A stretch of 64,000 bases of DNA from Rhabdonatronobacter sediminivivens (lineage in GTDB: Bacteria > Pseudomonadota > Alphaproteobacteria > Rhodobacterales > Rhodobacteraceae). The stretch lies in contig NZ_JACBXS010000003.1 of NCBI RefSeq assembly GCF_013415485.1, positions 103,367-167,366 on the forward strand. The letters run 5' to 3'. The notes below the pieces were generated by a model. That model did no database searches. It was not told the DNA's origin and saw only the letters and a program-made list of their open reading frames with translations. A program made the position numbers and the translations under genes. Shown piece by piece: positions 39,881-48,833 of the stretch; positions within the stretch are counted from its first letter, which is position 1; each line of letters begins with the position of its first letter.

Positions 39881-40643
39881 TCTTGCCGACCGCTTTTCAC
39901 TCACGGGCAAGGTGGCGCTGGTCACCGGCGCCTCGGGCAGCCTCGGCGCGCGCTTTGCCGAAACGCTGGCGGGGGCGGGGGCCTCGGTGGTGCTGGCCGC
40001 GCGGCGCACCCAGGCCATGGAGCCTTTGCGCGAGCGGCTGGCCGCAACCGGCGCCATGGTGGTCGCGTTGGATGTGACCGACCCGAAGGCCGTCACCAAT
40101 GCCTTTGACGCCGCCGAGGCCACGCTGGGCCCCGTGGATATCCTGATCAACAACAGCGGTATCGCCGAACCCGGCGCCGCGCTGGACCAATCAGACGCCG
40201 ACTGGGCGCGTATCTTTGCCGTCAATCTGGACGGTGCCCGCCGCATGGCGGTGGAGGCCGCCCGGCGCATGGTCGCGCGTGGCCAAGGCGGGGCGGTGGT
40301 CAACGTGGCCTCCATTCTGGGGTTGCGGCAGGGGGCCGGGGTCAGCGCCTATGCCACCACCAAGGCCGCGCTGATCCAGATGACGCAACACCACGCGCTG
40401 GAATGGGCGCGCCATGGCATCCGCGTCAACGCGCTGGCGCCGGGGTATATCCAGACCGACCTGAACCGCGATTACTTCGCCGGGCCCCACGGGCAGGCGA
40501 TGATCAAGCGCATCCCCCAGCGCCGCCTGGGCCAGCCGCAGGATCTGGACGGGCCACTTCTGCTGCTGGCCTCGGACGCCGGGCGCTTCATGACCGGATC
40601 GGTTCTGGTGGCGGATGGCGGGCACCTGACCAGCCCGCTGTGA
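39870..40643 (+). CDS. SDR oxidoreductase, LvaD-like by context
   Basis: A 257-residue classical SDR with TGASGSLG nucleotide motif at residues 19-26, NNSGIAEPG, catalytic Ser region NVASILGL and YATTK, and C-terminal GSVLVADGGH. In the lva pathway LvaD reduces the 4-oxoacyl-CoA to the 4-hydroxyacyl-CoA that the kinase needs; position at the end of the operon fits. The 11-bp overlap with the preceding gene indicates coupling. By sequence alone it could reduce another ketone. Confidence 0.82.
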   Translation: MTPDLADRFSLTGKVALVTGASGSLGARFAETLAGAGASVVLAARRTQAMEPLRERLAATGAMVVALDVTDPKAVTNAFDAAEATLGPVDILINNSGIAEPGAALDQSDADWARIFAVNLDGARRMAVEAARRMVARGQGGAVVNVASILGLRQGAGVSAYATTKAALIQMTQHHALEWARHGIRVNALAPGYIQTDLNRDYFAGPHGQAMIKRIPQRRLGQPQDLDGPLLLLASDAGRFMTGSVLVADGGHLTSPL

Positions 40644-40731
40644 CGGGCCAGTGCAACCGGCGATATCGCCTTGCCAGCCGGGCAGGAAGGGGCCAGAAAC
40701 GGGGCCAGTTCACCGACCCGGAGCCGCCGCC

Positions 40732-41649
40732 TTGGACCTGCCCTGCCCCGCCCCTGCCGCGGCCGAGATCGACGCCGACTGGGCCTGTGCCCGCTATGAA
40801 ACCCTGCGCCCCCTTCTGCCCCAGGCCGATTTCCCGGCCCAGAGCACCCATGTCACCGACCTGTCAGCGGTGTTCGACCGCTATGACGGCTTCATTTTGG
40901 ATGCTTACGGCGTGTTGAATGTTGGCGGGCGGGCGATCCCCGGCGCGGTGGAGCGGATCGCGCAGATGCGCGCGGCGGGCAAGGCGGTGGTGGTGCTGAC
41001 CAATGGGGCCAGCGTGCCGCGCCGCACGGCGCTGGCGAAATACACCGCCTGGGGCTTTGATTTCACCGCGCCCGAGGTTGTGGCCAGCCGCGATGTTGCC
41101 GCCGGGCGGCTGGCGCAGGCGGAGCCGGGGTTTCTGTGGGCGGCGATTGCCGGGCCGGGGGCCGGGTTCGATGACCTTCCCGTGCCGGTCTCCCCGCTGT
41201 CGCAGGACGCCAGCCTGCTGGAGCGTGCCGATGGCTTTGTCTTCCTGGGCTCGGACGGCTGGACTGCGGCGCGCAACGCCACGCTGGCCGCCGCACTGGC
41301 CGCCCGCCCGCGCCCGGTCGTGATCGCCAACCCCGATGTGATCTCACCGAACGAGGCCGGATTCGCCCTGGAGCCCGGCCATTTCGCCGCCGACCTGCCC
41401 GTCCGCCCCGAGTTCTTCGGCAAACCCCACGGCCCGGCCTTCGAGGCCGCCTATGCCCGTATGGGCACCCTGCCGCGCCACCGCATCGCCATGGTGGGCG
41501 ACACGCTGCACACCGATGTGCTGGGCGGGCGGGCGGCGGGGTTTGGCACCGTGCTGATCGCGGGCCACGGGCTGTTTCGCGGCCATGATCCGGCGCGGTT
41601 CATCGCTGCATCGGGGATCGTGCCGGATGTGATTGCGCAGACAACCTGA
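40732..41649 (+). CDS. HAD-IIA family hydrolase (TIGR01459-like)
   Basis: A HAD-superfamily phosphatase of the NagD-like IIA group: DGFILDAYGVLNVGG (motif I with the nucleophilic Asp), VVLTNGASVPRR (motif II), and a C-terminal GKPHGPAFEAA with MVGDTLHTDVLGG (motifs III/IV). It likely dephosphorylates a small sugar or nucleotide phosphate. The start is uncertain: there is no ATG before motif I; TTG at 40732 has a GGAG site, and GTG at 40651 is an alternative with no visible site. Convergent with rpsO. Confidence 0.8.
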   Translation: MDLPCPAPAAAEIDADWACARYETLRPLLPQADFPAQSTHVTDLSAVFDRYDGFILDAYGVLNVGGRAIPGAVERIAQMRAAGKAVVVLTNGASVPRRTALAKYTAWGFDFTAPEVVASRDVAAGRLAQAEPGFLWAAIAGPGAGFDDLPVPVSPLSQDASLLERADGFVFLGSDGWTAARNATLAAALAARPRPVVIANPDVISPNEAGFALEPGHFAADLPVRPEFFGKPHGPAFEAAYARMGTLPRHRIAMVGDTLHTDVLGGRAAGFGTVLIAGHGLFRGHDPARFIAASGIVPDVIAQTT

Positions 41650-41668
41650 GCTTTCGCCCAAAACGCAA

Positions 41669-41693
41669 AACGCCCGCCGAAGGGGCGGGCGTT
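41669..41693 (-). terminator. rpsO intrinsic terminator
   Basis: A 10-bp perfect stem AACGCCCGCC/GGCGGGCGTT with a 5-nt loop, followed on the minus strand by TTTTGCGTTTT. It lies 26 bp after the rpsO stop. It may also slow the convergent HAD gene's transcript. Confidence 0.85.
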
Positions 41694-41718
41694 GCAAGGG
41701 CGTTCGGGCTGCGCTGCC

Positions 41719-41988
41719 TCAGCGGCGGATGCCCAGCTTGCCGATCAGGTCACGGTAGCGGCCTTCGTCCTTCGAGCGCAGGTAGTCAAGCAGCTTGCGG
41801 CGCGTGGCCACCAGTTTCAGAAGCCCACGGCGGGAATGGTTGTCCTTCTTGTGGGTCTTGAAATGCTCGGTCAGGGTGGCGATCCGGCTGGTCAGCACGG
41901 CCACCTGCACCTCGGGCGAGCCGGTGTCGCCTTCGGCGCGCGCGAATTCCTTGATGATGCGGGTCTTCTCTTCAACGGTGATCGACAT
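41719..41988 (-). CDS. rpsO: 30S ribosomal protein S15
   Basis: An 89-residue primary 16S-binding protein. The sequence follows the S15 pattern, with [25 protein letters not shown] across residues 21-45 and the [20 protein letters not shown] region. An AAGGAG-type site precedes the ATG at 41988. It is followed by a strong terminator and is flanked by unrelated genes on the other strand, so the frequent truB-rpsO-pnp linkage is absent here. Confidence 0.97.
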   Translation of the reverse strand: MSITVEEKTRIIKEFARAEGDTGSPEVQVAVLTSRIATLTEHFKTHKKDNHSRRGLLKLVATRRKLLDYLRSKDEGRYRDLIGKLGIRR

Positions 41989-42238
41989 CGGGGTCTCCTT
42001 TTCCGGAAGATGGGGTTTCGGGTGCGGGCCGGGATGTCGTCCAGCAAGCCCCGGGAGGAACGCGTCCAGGACGCTGCGCGGCGTATAGGCGATCCGCGCG
42101 CCGTTGAAAAGCCCCCGGGCAGCGGCACGGGCTTGTGTTAACCATTTGCGCGGAAAGCGCGGCGTTCACCATGACTTGTGCTTCGTTTGTTCGCGCGAAT
42201 CGCAGATACTGCGGGGTGGGTGACAGATTGGGTGTGGT

Positions 42239-43282
42239 ATGTACTGGCTGCTGGGATTGCTGGCGGCTGCCCTTGCTGGCAGCGCTGCCGATGCGTTCAT
42301 GAAAAACGCGCTGGATGAGCCGGAGTCGTCCGAAGATCCTGACGCGGATGATTCGGCGCCGCTGGCAGAGGGTGGCGGAAGCATCGACCTGCTGGCCTAT
42401 GCCGCGCCCGAGGAAGTCGACGCCCCCGCATACATGGCAGAGCCGAGCGCCAGCCTGTCGCCCGAGCTGCCCTGGGACCATGACCCGATGGACAGCCATC
42501 CCTTTGCCAATGGCCAGCCCGCGCATGAAAGTCCGGACGCCAGCTGGCATGACCCGGCGCTGGACGATGGCGTGCACAGCAGCGACAGTTTCCCGCCGCC
42601 CGAGGACCGGACCACCCCGCAGCTCCTGCGCGCCCATGATGGTGGTCAGACCCTCCAGGGCGGCCCCGGGGATGACACATTGCTGGGCGGGGCGGGGAAT
42701 GACACGCTCAACGGTGGGCCGGGGAATGACATTCTGGTTGCCGTTGCAGGCAACAACGCCCTGAACGGAGGGCCGGGTGATGACATCCTGATCGGCGGGC
42801 CGGGCGATGATACGCTGGTGGGGGGCTGGGGCGATGATCTGCTGATCGCCGGCGGAGGCAGCAACGTCCTGATGGGGGGGGCGGGGGATGACGTGCTGAT
42901 CGGCGGCATTGATGGCCATGGCGGGCAGAATTTCCTCAATGGCGGCGCAGGGGATGATACGCTGTTCGGTGGTGGCGATGATGTGCTGCATGGCGGCCCC
43001 GGCGCGGACCGCTTTGTGCTGGGCGACTGGATCGGCCCGGGAGAGCGTGTGACCATCATGGATTACACGCCCGGAGAGGACCGGATTCAGCTGCTGATCA
43101 ACCCGGATATTCACCCGGACCCGGAGCTGCTGGTCAGCCCGGACCCGGATGACCCGAACAACGCGGTGATCCGTCTGGATGGCGAAGACATCGGCCTGGT
43201 GCTGAACGCCGCCGGGCTGCGGGTCGAGGATATCGACCTGATCGCCGAGGGGTCGGAGGACGGAGTCGCACAGGGTGCCTGA
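42239..43282 (+). CDS. RTX-type calcium-binding repeat protein
   Basis: A 347-residue acidic protein. An N-terminal hydrophobic helix (MYWLLGLLAAALAG) is followed by an Asp/Glu/Pro-rich linker (about 25-130) and tandem GGxGxDxLx nonapeptides (about 141-260) that fold as calcium-dependent beta-rolls. The C-terminal part (FVLGDWIGPGERVTIMDYTPGEDRIQLL) is the usual post-RTX segment. The N-terminal helix and short length are unlike large type I secretion substrates, and no secretion genes are near. Function is unknown. Confidence 0.82.
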   Translation: MYWLLGLLAAALAGSAADAFMKNALDEPESSEDPDADDSAPLAEGGGSIDLLAYAAPEEVDAPAYMAEPSASLSPELPWDHDPMDSHPFANGQPAHESPDASWHDPALDDGVHSSDSFPPPEDRTTPQLLRAHDGGQTLQGGPGDDTLLGGAGNDTLNGGPGNDILVAVAGNNALNGGPGDDILIGGPGDDTLVGGWGDDLLIAGGGSNVLMGGAGDDVLIGGIDGHGGQNFLNGGAGDDTLFGGGDDVLHGGPGADRFVLGDWIGPGERVTIMDYTPGEDRIQLLINPDIHPDPELLVSPDPDDPNNAVIRLDGEDIGLVLNAAGLRVEDIDLIAEGSEDGVAQGA

Positions 43283-43308
43283 CGCGGCGCGGGCCGTTGC
43301 CGGGGAGA

Positions 43309-43383
43309 AGCGCCCCCGAGCCGCGCCCACCCGCCCACCCCGCGCGCCTCGGGGGCGCTGCCGAACGCGCGGGCGCGTTCGGC
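43309..43383. repeat. Dispersed stem-loop element, copy C
   Basis: Arms AGCGCCCCCGAG (43309-43320) and CTCGGGGGCGCT (43348-43359) flank a 27-nt loop (43321-43347) identical to copy B read in reverse. The adjoining hairpin has 10-bp arms GCCGAACGCG/CGCGTTCGGC (43360-43383). It lies between the RTX gene and trmFO. Confidence 0.85.
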
Positions 43384-43438
43384 GAAAGGGGGCCGGAACA
43401 CCCTTCACAGATGGGCGCCAAGGCGCTAGATCACGCCC

Positions 43439-44827
43439 ATGACACAGGTTCTGAACATTGTTGGGGGCGGCATGGCCGGGGCCGAGGCTGCCTGGCAGGC
43501 TGCAAACATGGGCGTCAACGTGGTGATCCACGAGATGCGCCCCGAGGTCGGCACCTTTGCGCACCGGACGGGCGATCTGGCCGAAATGGTGTGTTCGAAC
43601 TCTTTCCGTTCGGACGATGACGAGAACAACGCCGTGGGGTTGCTGCATTGGGAAATGCGCGCCGCGGGCGGATTGATCATGGAAATGGCGGACGCCCATG
43701 CGCTGCCCGCGGGCGGCGCGCTGGCGGTGGACCGCGATGCCTTTGCCGCCGGGGTGACGGCACGGCTGCGCGCGCATCCGCGGGTCCGCGTGGTGGGCCA
43801 TGAGTTGCGCGATCTGCCGGATGAGGGGCAGTGGATCATCGCCACCGGGCCGCTGACCTCGGGTCCGCTGGCCGAGGCGATCCGCGAAGCCACCGGCGCC
43901 GACCAGTTGGCGTTCTTCGACGCCATCGCGCCGATCGTGCATTTCGACACGGTGGATCTGTCCAAGGCCTGGTTCCAGTCTCGCTATGACAAGGGCGAGA
44001 CCGAGGAAGAGCGCACCGCCTATCTGAACTGCCCCATGGACCGCGACCAGTATGAGCGGTTCATCGACGCGCTGCTGGCCGCCGACAAGACCGAATTCCG
44101 CGAGGGTGAGACCGCGCAGTATTTCGACGGCTGCCTGCCCATCGAGGTCATGGCCGAGCGCGGGCGCGAGACGCTGCGTCATGGCCCGATGAAGCCCGTG
44201 GGGCTGACCAACCCCCATGCGCCGCAGGTGAAGCCCCATGCGGTGGTGCAGTTGAGGCGGGATAACGCATTGGGAACACTCTATAATATCGTGGGCTTTC
44301 AGACCAAGATGAAATACGGCGCGCAGGTTGAGGTGTTCCGGATGATCCCCGGGCTGGAAGCGGCGCAATTCGCGCGGCTGGGGGGGATCCATCGGAATAC
44401 CTTCATCAATTCTCCGACGCTTCTGGACCGCGAGATGCGGTTGCGCGCGCGGCCCTGGATTCGCTTTGCGGGCCAGATCACCGGGGTCGAGGGCTATGTG
44501 GAAAGCGCTGCCATGGGCCTGCTGGCCGGGCGGCTGGCGGCGGCGGAGTTGCTGGGACGGACCCTGCCCCCGCCGCCGCGCGACACGGCGATGGGCGCGC
44601 TGGTGGCGCATATCACCGGCGATGCCGAGGCGAAGAGTTTTCAGCCGATGAATGTGAATTTCGGACTGTTCCCGCCGATTGACGCGCGTGGCGGGCGGCG
44701 CGGACGCAAGGAGCGGTATCGCGCCTACACCGATCGGGCGAAACAGGCCTTTGGCGCGTGGCTGGCGGCCGAAGGTGAGGGGGCTGTGGTGGCCGATGGC
44801 GCGGCGGGTGACCAGCGCGTCCCGTAG
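43439..44827 (+). CDS. trmFO: Methylenetetrahydrofolate-tRNA-(uracil-5-)-methyltransferase
   Basis: FAD- and folate-dependent enzyme that forms ribothymidine at position 54 in the T loop of tRNAs. The 462-residue protein starts with the Rossmann motif [16 protein letters not shown], followed by [29 protein letters not shown], a family hallmark that includes a Cys. The C-terminal [20 protein letters not shown] and [10 protein letters not shown] are typical. It is followed by a composite repeat and gluQ. Confidence 0.95.
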   Translation: MTQVLNIVGGGMAGAEAAWQAANMGVNVVIHEMRPEVGTFAHRTGDLAEMVCSNSFRSDDDENNAVGLLHWEMRAAGGLIMEMADAHALPAGGALAVDRDAFAAGVTARLRAHPRVRVVGHELRDLPDEGQWIIATGPLTSGPLAEAIREATGADQLAFFDAIAPIVHFDTVDLSKAWFQSRYDKGETEEERTAYLNCPMDRDQYERFIDALLAADKTEFREGETAQYFDGCLPIEVMAERGRETLRHGPMKPVGLTNPHAPQVKPHAVVQLRRDNALGTLYNIVGFQTKMKYGAQVEVFRMIPGLEAAQFARLGGIHRNTFINSPTLLDREMRLRARPWIRFAGQITGVEGYVESAAMGLLAGRLAAAELLGRTLPPPPRDTAMGALVAHITGDAEAKSFQPMNVNFGLFPPIDARGGRRGRKERYRAYTDRAKQAFGAWLAAEGEGAVVADGAAGDQRVP

Positions 44828-44840
44828 CAAGTTCAGCCCC

Positions 44841-44888
44841 GGGGGCCAGCCCCCCGGACCCCCCGGGATATTTTCACAAGGATGAAAG
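44841..44888 (+). repeat. Composite hairpin/CCCCCGG element, copy 4
   Basis: GGGGGC-ca-GCCCCC (44841-44854) is followed closely by CCCCCGGGATATTTT and AAGGATGAAAGG (44859-44888). This copy is shorter and less conserved than the others. It runs into the ribosome binding site of gluQ. Confidence 0.65.
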
Positions 44889-44892
44889 GGGT

Positions 44893-45756
44893 ATGGGCGC
44901 TGCGGGGATGGTGACACGGTTTGCGCCCTCGCCCACAGGGTTGTTGCATCTGGGCCATGCCTATTCGGCACTGGTGGCCTGGGAGCGCGCGAGGGGGCAG
45001 GGGCGGTTTCTGCTGCGGATCGAGGATATCGATCAGGCGCGGTGTCGGTCGGTGTTCGAGGCCGCGATCTTCGAGGATCTGCGTTGGCTGGGGCTGGACT
45101 GGCCCGAGCCTGTGATGCGGCAGTCAACGCGGATGGGGGCGTATCGCGCGGCGCTGGAGCGGCTGGCAGGGATGGGGGTGGTGTATCCCTGCCGCTGTCG
45201 CCGCAGGGATATCCAGGCCGCGGTTTCGGCGCCGCAGGAAGGTGCGGCGGCTATTGGGCCGGACGGGCTGGTCTATCCGGGTACCTGTCGCGGGCGCGGC
45301 ATGGACCGTGCCGGGCCCGGGGATGTATTGCGGCTGGATATGGGCCGGGCGCTGGTGTTGGCCGGGCCGGCGCATTTTGTGGAAACCGGCGCGAGGTTTG
45401 CCGGGGAGCATGCGCTTGACCCGGAGTGGATGCGCAGCCAGGTGGGGGATGTGGTTCTGGCGCGGCGCGATCTGGGCACCAGCTATCACCTGGCGGTGGT
45501 GGTCGATGATGCCGCGCAGGGGGTTTCCGAGGTGGTGCGCGGCGCCGATCTGTTTGAAGCGACCTTCATTCATGTGTTGTTGCAGCGGCTACTGGCGTTG
45601 CCGGTGCCGCGCTATCACCATCATCGGCTGATCCGCGACGAAAAGGGCAAGCGGCTGGCCAAGCGCGACGATGCGCGGGCGATTGCGCTCTATCGGGCTG
45701 AAGGGGCCAGCCCGGCGGATATACGGGCGCTGGTCAATCTGCCTGCGGGGCCATGA
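44893..45756 (+). CDS. gluQ: Glutamyl-Q tRNA(Asp) synthetase
   Basis: Attaches glutamate to queuosine in the anticodon of tRNA-Asp. The 287-residue protein is a GluRS catalytic domain with no anticodon-binding domain: FAPSPTGLLHLGHAYSA (HIGH-type), RIEDID, and the KMSKS-like KGKRLAKRD. The zinc-site region shows CRCRRRD with only part of the usual Cys ligands. The start at 44893 follows AAAGGGG closely; a Met five codons later is possible. Its 3' end overlaps convergent hisI by 23 bp. Confidence 0.9.
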   Translation: MGAAGMVTRFAPSPTGLLHLGHAYSALVAWERARGQGRFLLRIEDIDQARCRSVFEAAIFEDLRWLGLDWPEPVMRQSTRMGAYRAALERLAGMGVVYPCRCRRRDIQAAVSAPQEGAAAIGPDGLVYPGTCRGRGMDRAGPGDVLRLDMGRALVLAGPAHFVETGARFAGEHALDPEWMRSQVGDVVLARRDLGTSYHLAVVVDDAAQGVSEVVRGADLFEATFIHVLLQRLLALPVPRYHHHRLIRDEKGKRLAKRDDARAIALYRAEGASPADIRALVNLPAGP

Positions 45757-46096
45757 TCTCGACCTCCTCGCCGTCGCGCAGGGCGGTGTAGAAGCAGCTG
45801 CGGCGGTTGGTGTGGCAGGCGGGGCCGGTCTGGTTGACCAGCGCCAGAAGGCAGTCGCGGTCGCAGTCGATGCGCAGCTCGACCAGGTGCTGGACATGCC
45901 CGGAGCTTTCGCCCTTGACCCAGAATGCCTGGCGTGAGCGGGACCAATAGGTGACGCGCCCGGTTTCCAGAGTTCGGGCCACGGAGTCGACATTCATCCA
46001 GGCGACCATCAGCACCTGACCGCTGTCATGATCTTGCGCGATGCAGGGGATCAGGCCCATTTCGTCATAACGTAGGGATTGCGGATCGAAGCGCAT
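45734..46096 (-). CDS. hisI: Phosphoribosyl-AMP cyclohydrolase
   Basis: Third step of histidine synthesis, opening the adenine ring of PR-AMP. The 120-residue monofunctional form lacks the HisE pyrophosphohydrolase domain. Signatures: MVAWMNVDSVARTLETGRVTYWSRSR, KGESSGHVQ, the metal-binding DCDRDCLL and the zinc Cys in GPACHTNRRSCFY. It overlaps the 3' end of gluQ and diverges from the Fe-S scaffold gene. Confidence 0.95.
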   Translation of the reverse strand: MRFDPQSLRYDEMGLIPCIAQDHDSGQVLMVAWMNVDSVARTLETGRVTYWSRSRQAFWVKGESSGHVQHLVELRIDCDRDCLLALVNQTGPACHTNRRSCFYTALRDGEEVEIMAPQAD

Positions 46097-46160
46097 GCGT
46101 TATCTCCTGAATGTGGGCGGGGATACCGCTTAGGACAGGATGGATGCAAGGGGAAGCCCG

Positions 46161-46613
46161 GTGACCGAGAATGCCGACCTGATCAAGCTCTATTCCGGGC
46201 GGATTCTGGCCCTGGCGGCGGATATTCCGCATCTGGGGCGGCTGGAGCACCCGCAGGCGCGGGTCAAGCGCCGCTCACCGCTGTGCGGATCGATGGTGTC
46301 GGTTGAGCTGGACATGGAGGCGGGGCGGGTGAGCCGGTTCGGGCAGGAGGTGAAGGCCTGTGCCCTGGGGCAGGCGGCGGCGGCGGTGCTGGGGGCGGCA
46401 GTGATCGGGCGCAGCCGGGCAGAGCTGGAGGCCGCGCGCGATCAGTTGCAGGCGATGCTGAAATCCGGGGGGCCGGTGCCCTCCGCGCCCTTTGACGGAT
46501 ATGAGGTTTTGGAGCCGGCGCGGGAGTATCGCAACCGCCATGCGTCGATCCTGCTGGCGATCGAAGCGGCAGCCGAAGCCGCCGCCGAGGCCGAGGCGAC
46601 GAATCCGGCCTGA
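46161..46613 (+). CDS. Iron-sulfur cluster assembly scaffold protein (NifU/IscU-like)
   Basis: A 150-residue IscU-fold protein. ITS start is set at GTG 46161 (VTENADLIKLYSGRIL) because family members begin just before this segment; ATG at 46140 is the alternative. Two candidate cluster-ligating cysteines are visible, SPLCGS and VKACALGQAAA; the third Cys of canonical IscU is not obvious, so it may be a delivery or non-canonical scaffold. The C-terminus is an Ala/Glu repeat tail (AAAEAAAEAEA). It diverges from hisI. Confidence 0.78.
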   Translation: MTENADLIKLYSGRILALAADIPHLGRLEHPQARVKRRSPLCGSMVSVELDMEAGRVSRFGQEVKACALGQAAAAVLGAAVIGRSRAELEAARDQLQAMLKSGGPVPSAPFDGYEVLEPAREYRNRHASILLAIEAAAEAAAEAEATNPA

Positions 46614-46620
46614 GCCGCGT

Positions 46621-46797
46621 TTAGGCGATGCGGCTACCGGGCGCGGCGCTGGCATCCGCGTGCCGGGGCAGCTTGGCGAGCGCCCAGCGCAGGGCATTGG
46701 CCAGCATCGCGCGCATGGCGCGTGCCTGCATGGCGCGCACCTGGCGTTCAAGCGTGCTGTCATCAGGATAAGGCAGGTGAAACGGGTGGGTCTGCAT
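46621..46797 (-). CDS. Small hypothetical protein, 58 residues
   Basis: An open frame starting at ATG 46797: MQTHPFHLPYPDD, then an Arg/Ala/Met-rich amphipathic helix (LERQVRAMQARAMRAMLANA, followed by LRWALAKL) ending in PGSRIA. It resembles in style the small basic helical proteins common in Rhodobacterales (RSP_7527- or DUF1127-like), but I cannot assign a family. The ribosome binding site is weak. It occupies the gap between the Fe-S scaffold and edd and converges with the scaffold gene. Confidence 0.5.
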   Translation of the reverse strand: MQTHPFHLPYPDDSTLERQVRAMQARAMRAMLANALRWALAKLPRHADASAAPGSRIA

Positions 46798-46919
46798 GGG
46801 AATCGATCCGTGAGCGGTGTTTTTTAAACTGCCTGTGATCTAGGCAGGTGCAGGCCGCGCCGCTACCGCCATTTCCACAGCCCCGCCATGCACGCCGCGC
46901 AAGGCATATGGTGCGGGCA

Positions 46920-46948
46920 TTGCTTCGTTAGCGCTAACTGGCTATATC
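46920..46948 (+). promoter_or_regulatory. edd promoter with LacI-type operator
   Basis: TTGCTT (46920-46925), 17 bp, TATATC (46943-46948) forms a sigma70-like promoter 34 bp before the edd ATG. The spacer holds the perfect palindrome GTTAGCGCTAAC (46927-46938), typical of LacI-family sugar repressors, so repressor binding would block RNA polymerase. The regulator is not in the window. Confidence 0.7.
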
Positions 46949-46981
46949 ATCCCCCAGGCGCAGACCGAGAGAGGGCCGCTC

Positions 46982-48790
46982 ATGCCATTGGACTCACGCA
47001 TCGCCAAGGTCACCGACCGCATCCGCAACCGCTCCGCCGATACGCGCGGCCGCTATCTGGAGCGCCTGCGCGCCGCTGCCGAAACCGGCCCGGTGCGCGC
47101 GCATCTGAGCTGCTCCAATCAGGCCCATGCCTATGCGGCGATGGAGGCTGACAAGTCCGCCCTGGCTGAAGGCCGCGCGCCGCATCTGGGGATCGTCACC
47201 GCATATAATGACATGCTGTCGGCGCATCAGCCCTTCGAACGCTATCCGGACCTGATCCGTTCGGCTGCGCGGGCTGCGGGCGCCACCGCGCAGGTGGCGG
47301 GCGGCGTGCCGGCCATGTGTGACGGTGTGACCCAGGGCCAGCCGGGGATGGAGCTGTCGCTCTTCTCGCGCGATGTGATCGCGCTGTCGGCGGGGGTGGC
47401 CATGAGCCATAACTGTTTCGATGCCGCGCTCTGGCTGGGGGTGTGCGACAAGATCGTGCCCGGGCTGGTGATCGCGGCGGCCAGCTTCGGGCATGTGCCT
47501 GCGGTGTTTGTGCCCGCAGGGCCCATGGTCAGCGGTCTGCCCAATGATGAAAAGGCCAAGGTCCGCCAGCAATTCGCCACCGGAGAGGTCGGCCGCGACG
47601 CCCTGATGCGCGCCGAGATGGAAAGCTACCACGGCCCCGGCACCTGCACCTTCTACGGCACCGCCAACACCAACCAGATGCTGATGGAGTTCATGGGCCT
47701 GCACCTGCCCGGCGCGGCCTTCGTCAACCCCGGCACGCCGCTGCGCGAGGCGCTGACATCGGCGGCGGTCGAACGCGCGGCGCAGATCACGGCGCTAGGC
47801 AATGACTATCGCCCGGCGGGGGAAATTCTGGATGAACGCGCCTTTGTCAACGGGATGGTGGGGCTGATGGCCACCGGGGGCTCCACCAATCTGGTGCTGC
47901 ATCTGCCTGCCATGGCGCGGGCAGCGGGGATCATCCTGGACCTGGAGGATTTCGCCGAGATCTCCGCCGCCGTGCCGCTGATGGCGCGGGTCTATCCCAA
48001 CGGGCTGGCGGATGTGAATCATTTCCACGCCGCAGGGGGCCTGGGCTACATGATCGGCGAATTGCTGGAGGCCGGGCTGCTGCATGAAGACGCCCGCACC
48101 GTGGCGGGGGACGGGTTGAAACGCTACGCACAGGAGCCGAAGCTGCGCGACGGCGCGCTGGTCTGGGAAGACGGCGCGGGCGAAAGCCTGAATGACCGGA
48201 TCCTGCGCCCGGTGGCCGAGGGGTTCCAGCCCACCGGCGGGTTGCGGCAGCTGCAAGGCAATCTGGGGCGCGGGGTCATCAAGACCTCGGCCGTGGCCGA
48301 GGACCGGATGGTGATCGAAGCCCCTGCCCGCGTGTTCGAGCATCAGGACGCGGTCAAGGCAGCGTTCCGGGCCGGGGAATTTACCGGCGATGTTGTGGTG
48401 GTGGTGCGGTTTCAGGGCCCCGCGGCGAATGGCATGCCAGAGCTGCATGCGCTCACCCCCACCCTTTCGGTGCTGCAGGACCGTGGCTACAAGGTTGCGC
48501 TGGTCACGGACGGGCGCATGTCAGGGGCCAGCGGCAAGGTTCCGGCCGCCATCCACATGAGCCCCGAAGCCGCCAAGGAAGGCCCCCTGGCCCGGTTGCG
48601 CGATGGCGATCTGGTGCGGCTGGATGCCCATGCCGGAACGCTGGAGGTTCTGGCCTCCGATTTCGACGCGCGCACCCCCGCCCGCCCCGATCTGAGCGCC
48701 AGTCACAGCGGCATCGGGCGCGAGATGTTCGGCCTGTTCCGCGCCAATGTCAGCGATTCGACCGCGGGTGCCGGGGTGCTGGGTTTGTAA
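46982..48790 (+). CDS. edd: 6-phosphogluconate dehydratase
   Basis: Entner-Doudoroff enzyme that dehydrates 6-phosphogluconate to KDPG. The 602-residue protein belongs to the IlvD/Edd family, with Fe-S cysteines in [18 protein letters not shown] and in the NCFD region, and family signatures [38 protein letters not shown] site precedes the ATG. The usual partner eda is not adjacent; the next gene is on the other strand. Confidence 0.96.
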   Translation: MPLDSRIAKVTDRIRNRSADTRGRYLERLRAAAETGPVRAHLSCSNQAHAYAAMEADKSALAEGRAPHLGIVTAYNDMLSAHQPFERYPDLIRSAARAAGATAQVAGGVPAMCDGVTQGQPGMELSLFSRDVIALSAGVAMSHNCFDAALWLGVCDKIVPGLVIAAASFGHVPAVFVPAGPMVSGLPNDEKAKVRQQFATGEVGRDALMRAEMESYHGPGTCTFYGTANTNQMLMEFMGLHLPGAAFVNPGTPLREALTSAAVERAAQITALGNDYRPAGEILDERAFVNGMVGLMATGGSTNLVLHLPAMARAAGIILDLEDFAEISAAVPLMARVYPNGLADVNHFHAAGGLGYMIGELLEAGLLHEDARTVAGDGLKRYAQEPKLRDGALVWEDGAGESLNDRILRPVAEGFQPTGGLRQLQGNLGRGVIKTSAVAEDRMVIEAPARVFEHQDAVKAAFRAGEFTGDVVVVVRFQGPAANGMPELHALTPTLSVLQDRGYKVALVTDGRMSGASGKVPAAIHMSPEAAKEGPLARLRDGDLVRLDAHAGTLEVLASDFDARTPARPDLSASHSGIGREMFGLFRANVSDSTAGAGVLGL

Positions 48791-48833
48791 CGGCGCGCCC
48801 GGCTGCTTGCGGCGCAGCGCCGGTCAGATGAGA

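Noticed and set aside
41972..45127. 1051-residue minus-strand open frame
   Set aside because: It lies antisense to the RTX gene, trmFO and part of gluQ, all clearly recognisable, and its translation is Arg/His/Pro-rich with no family motif; it is a product of high GC.
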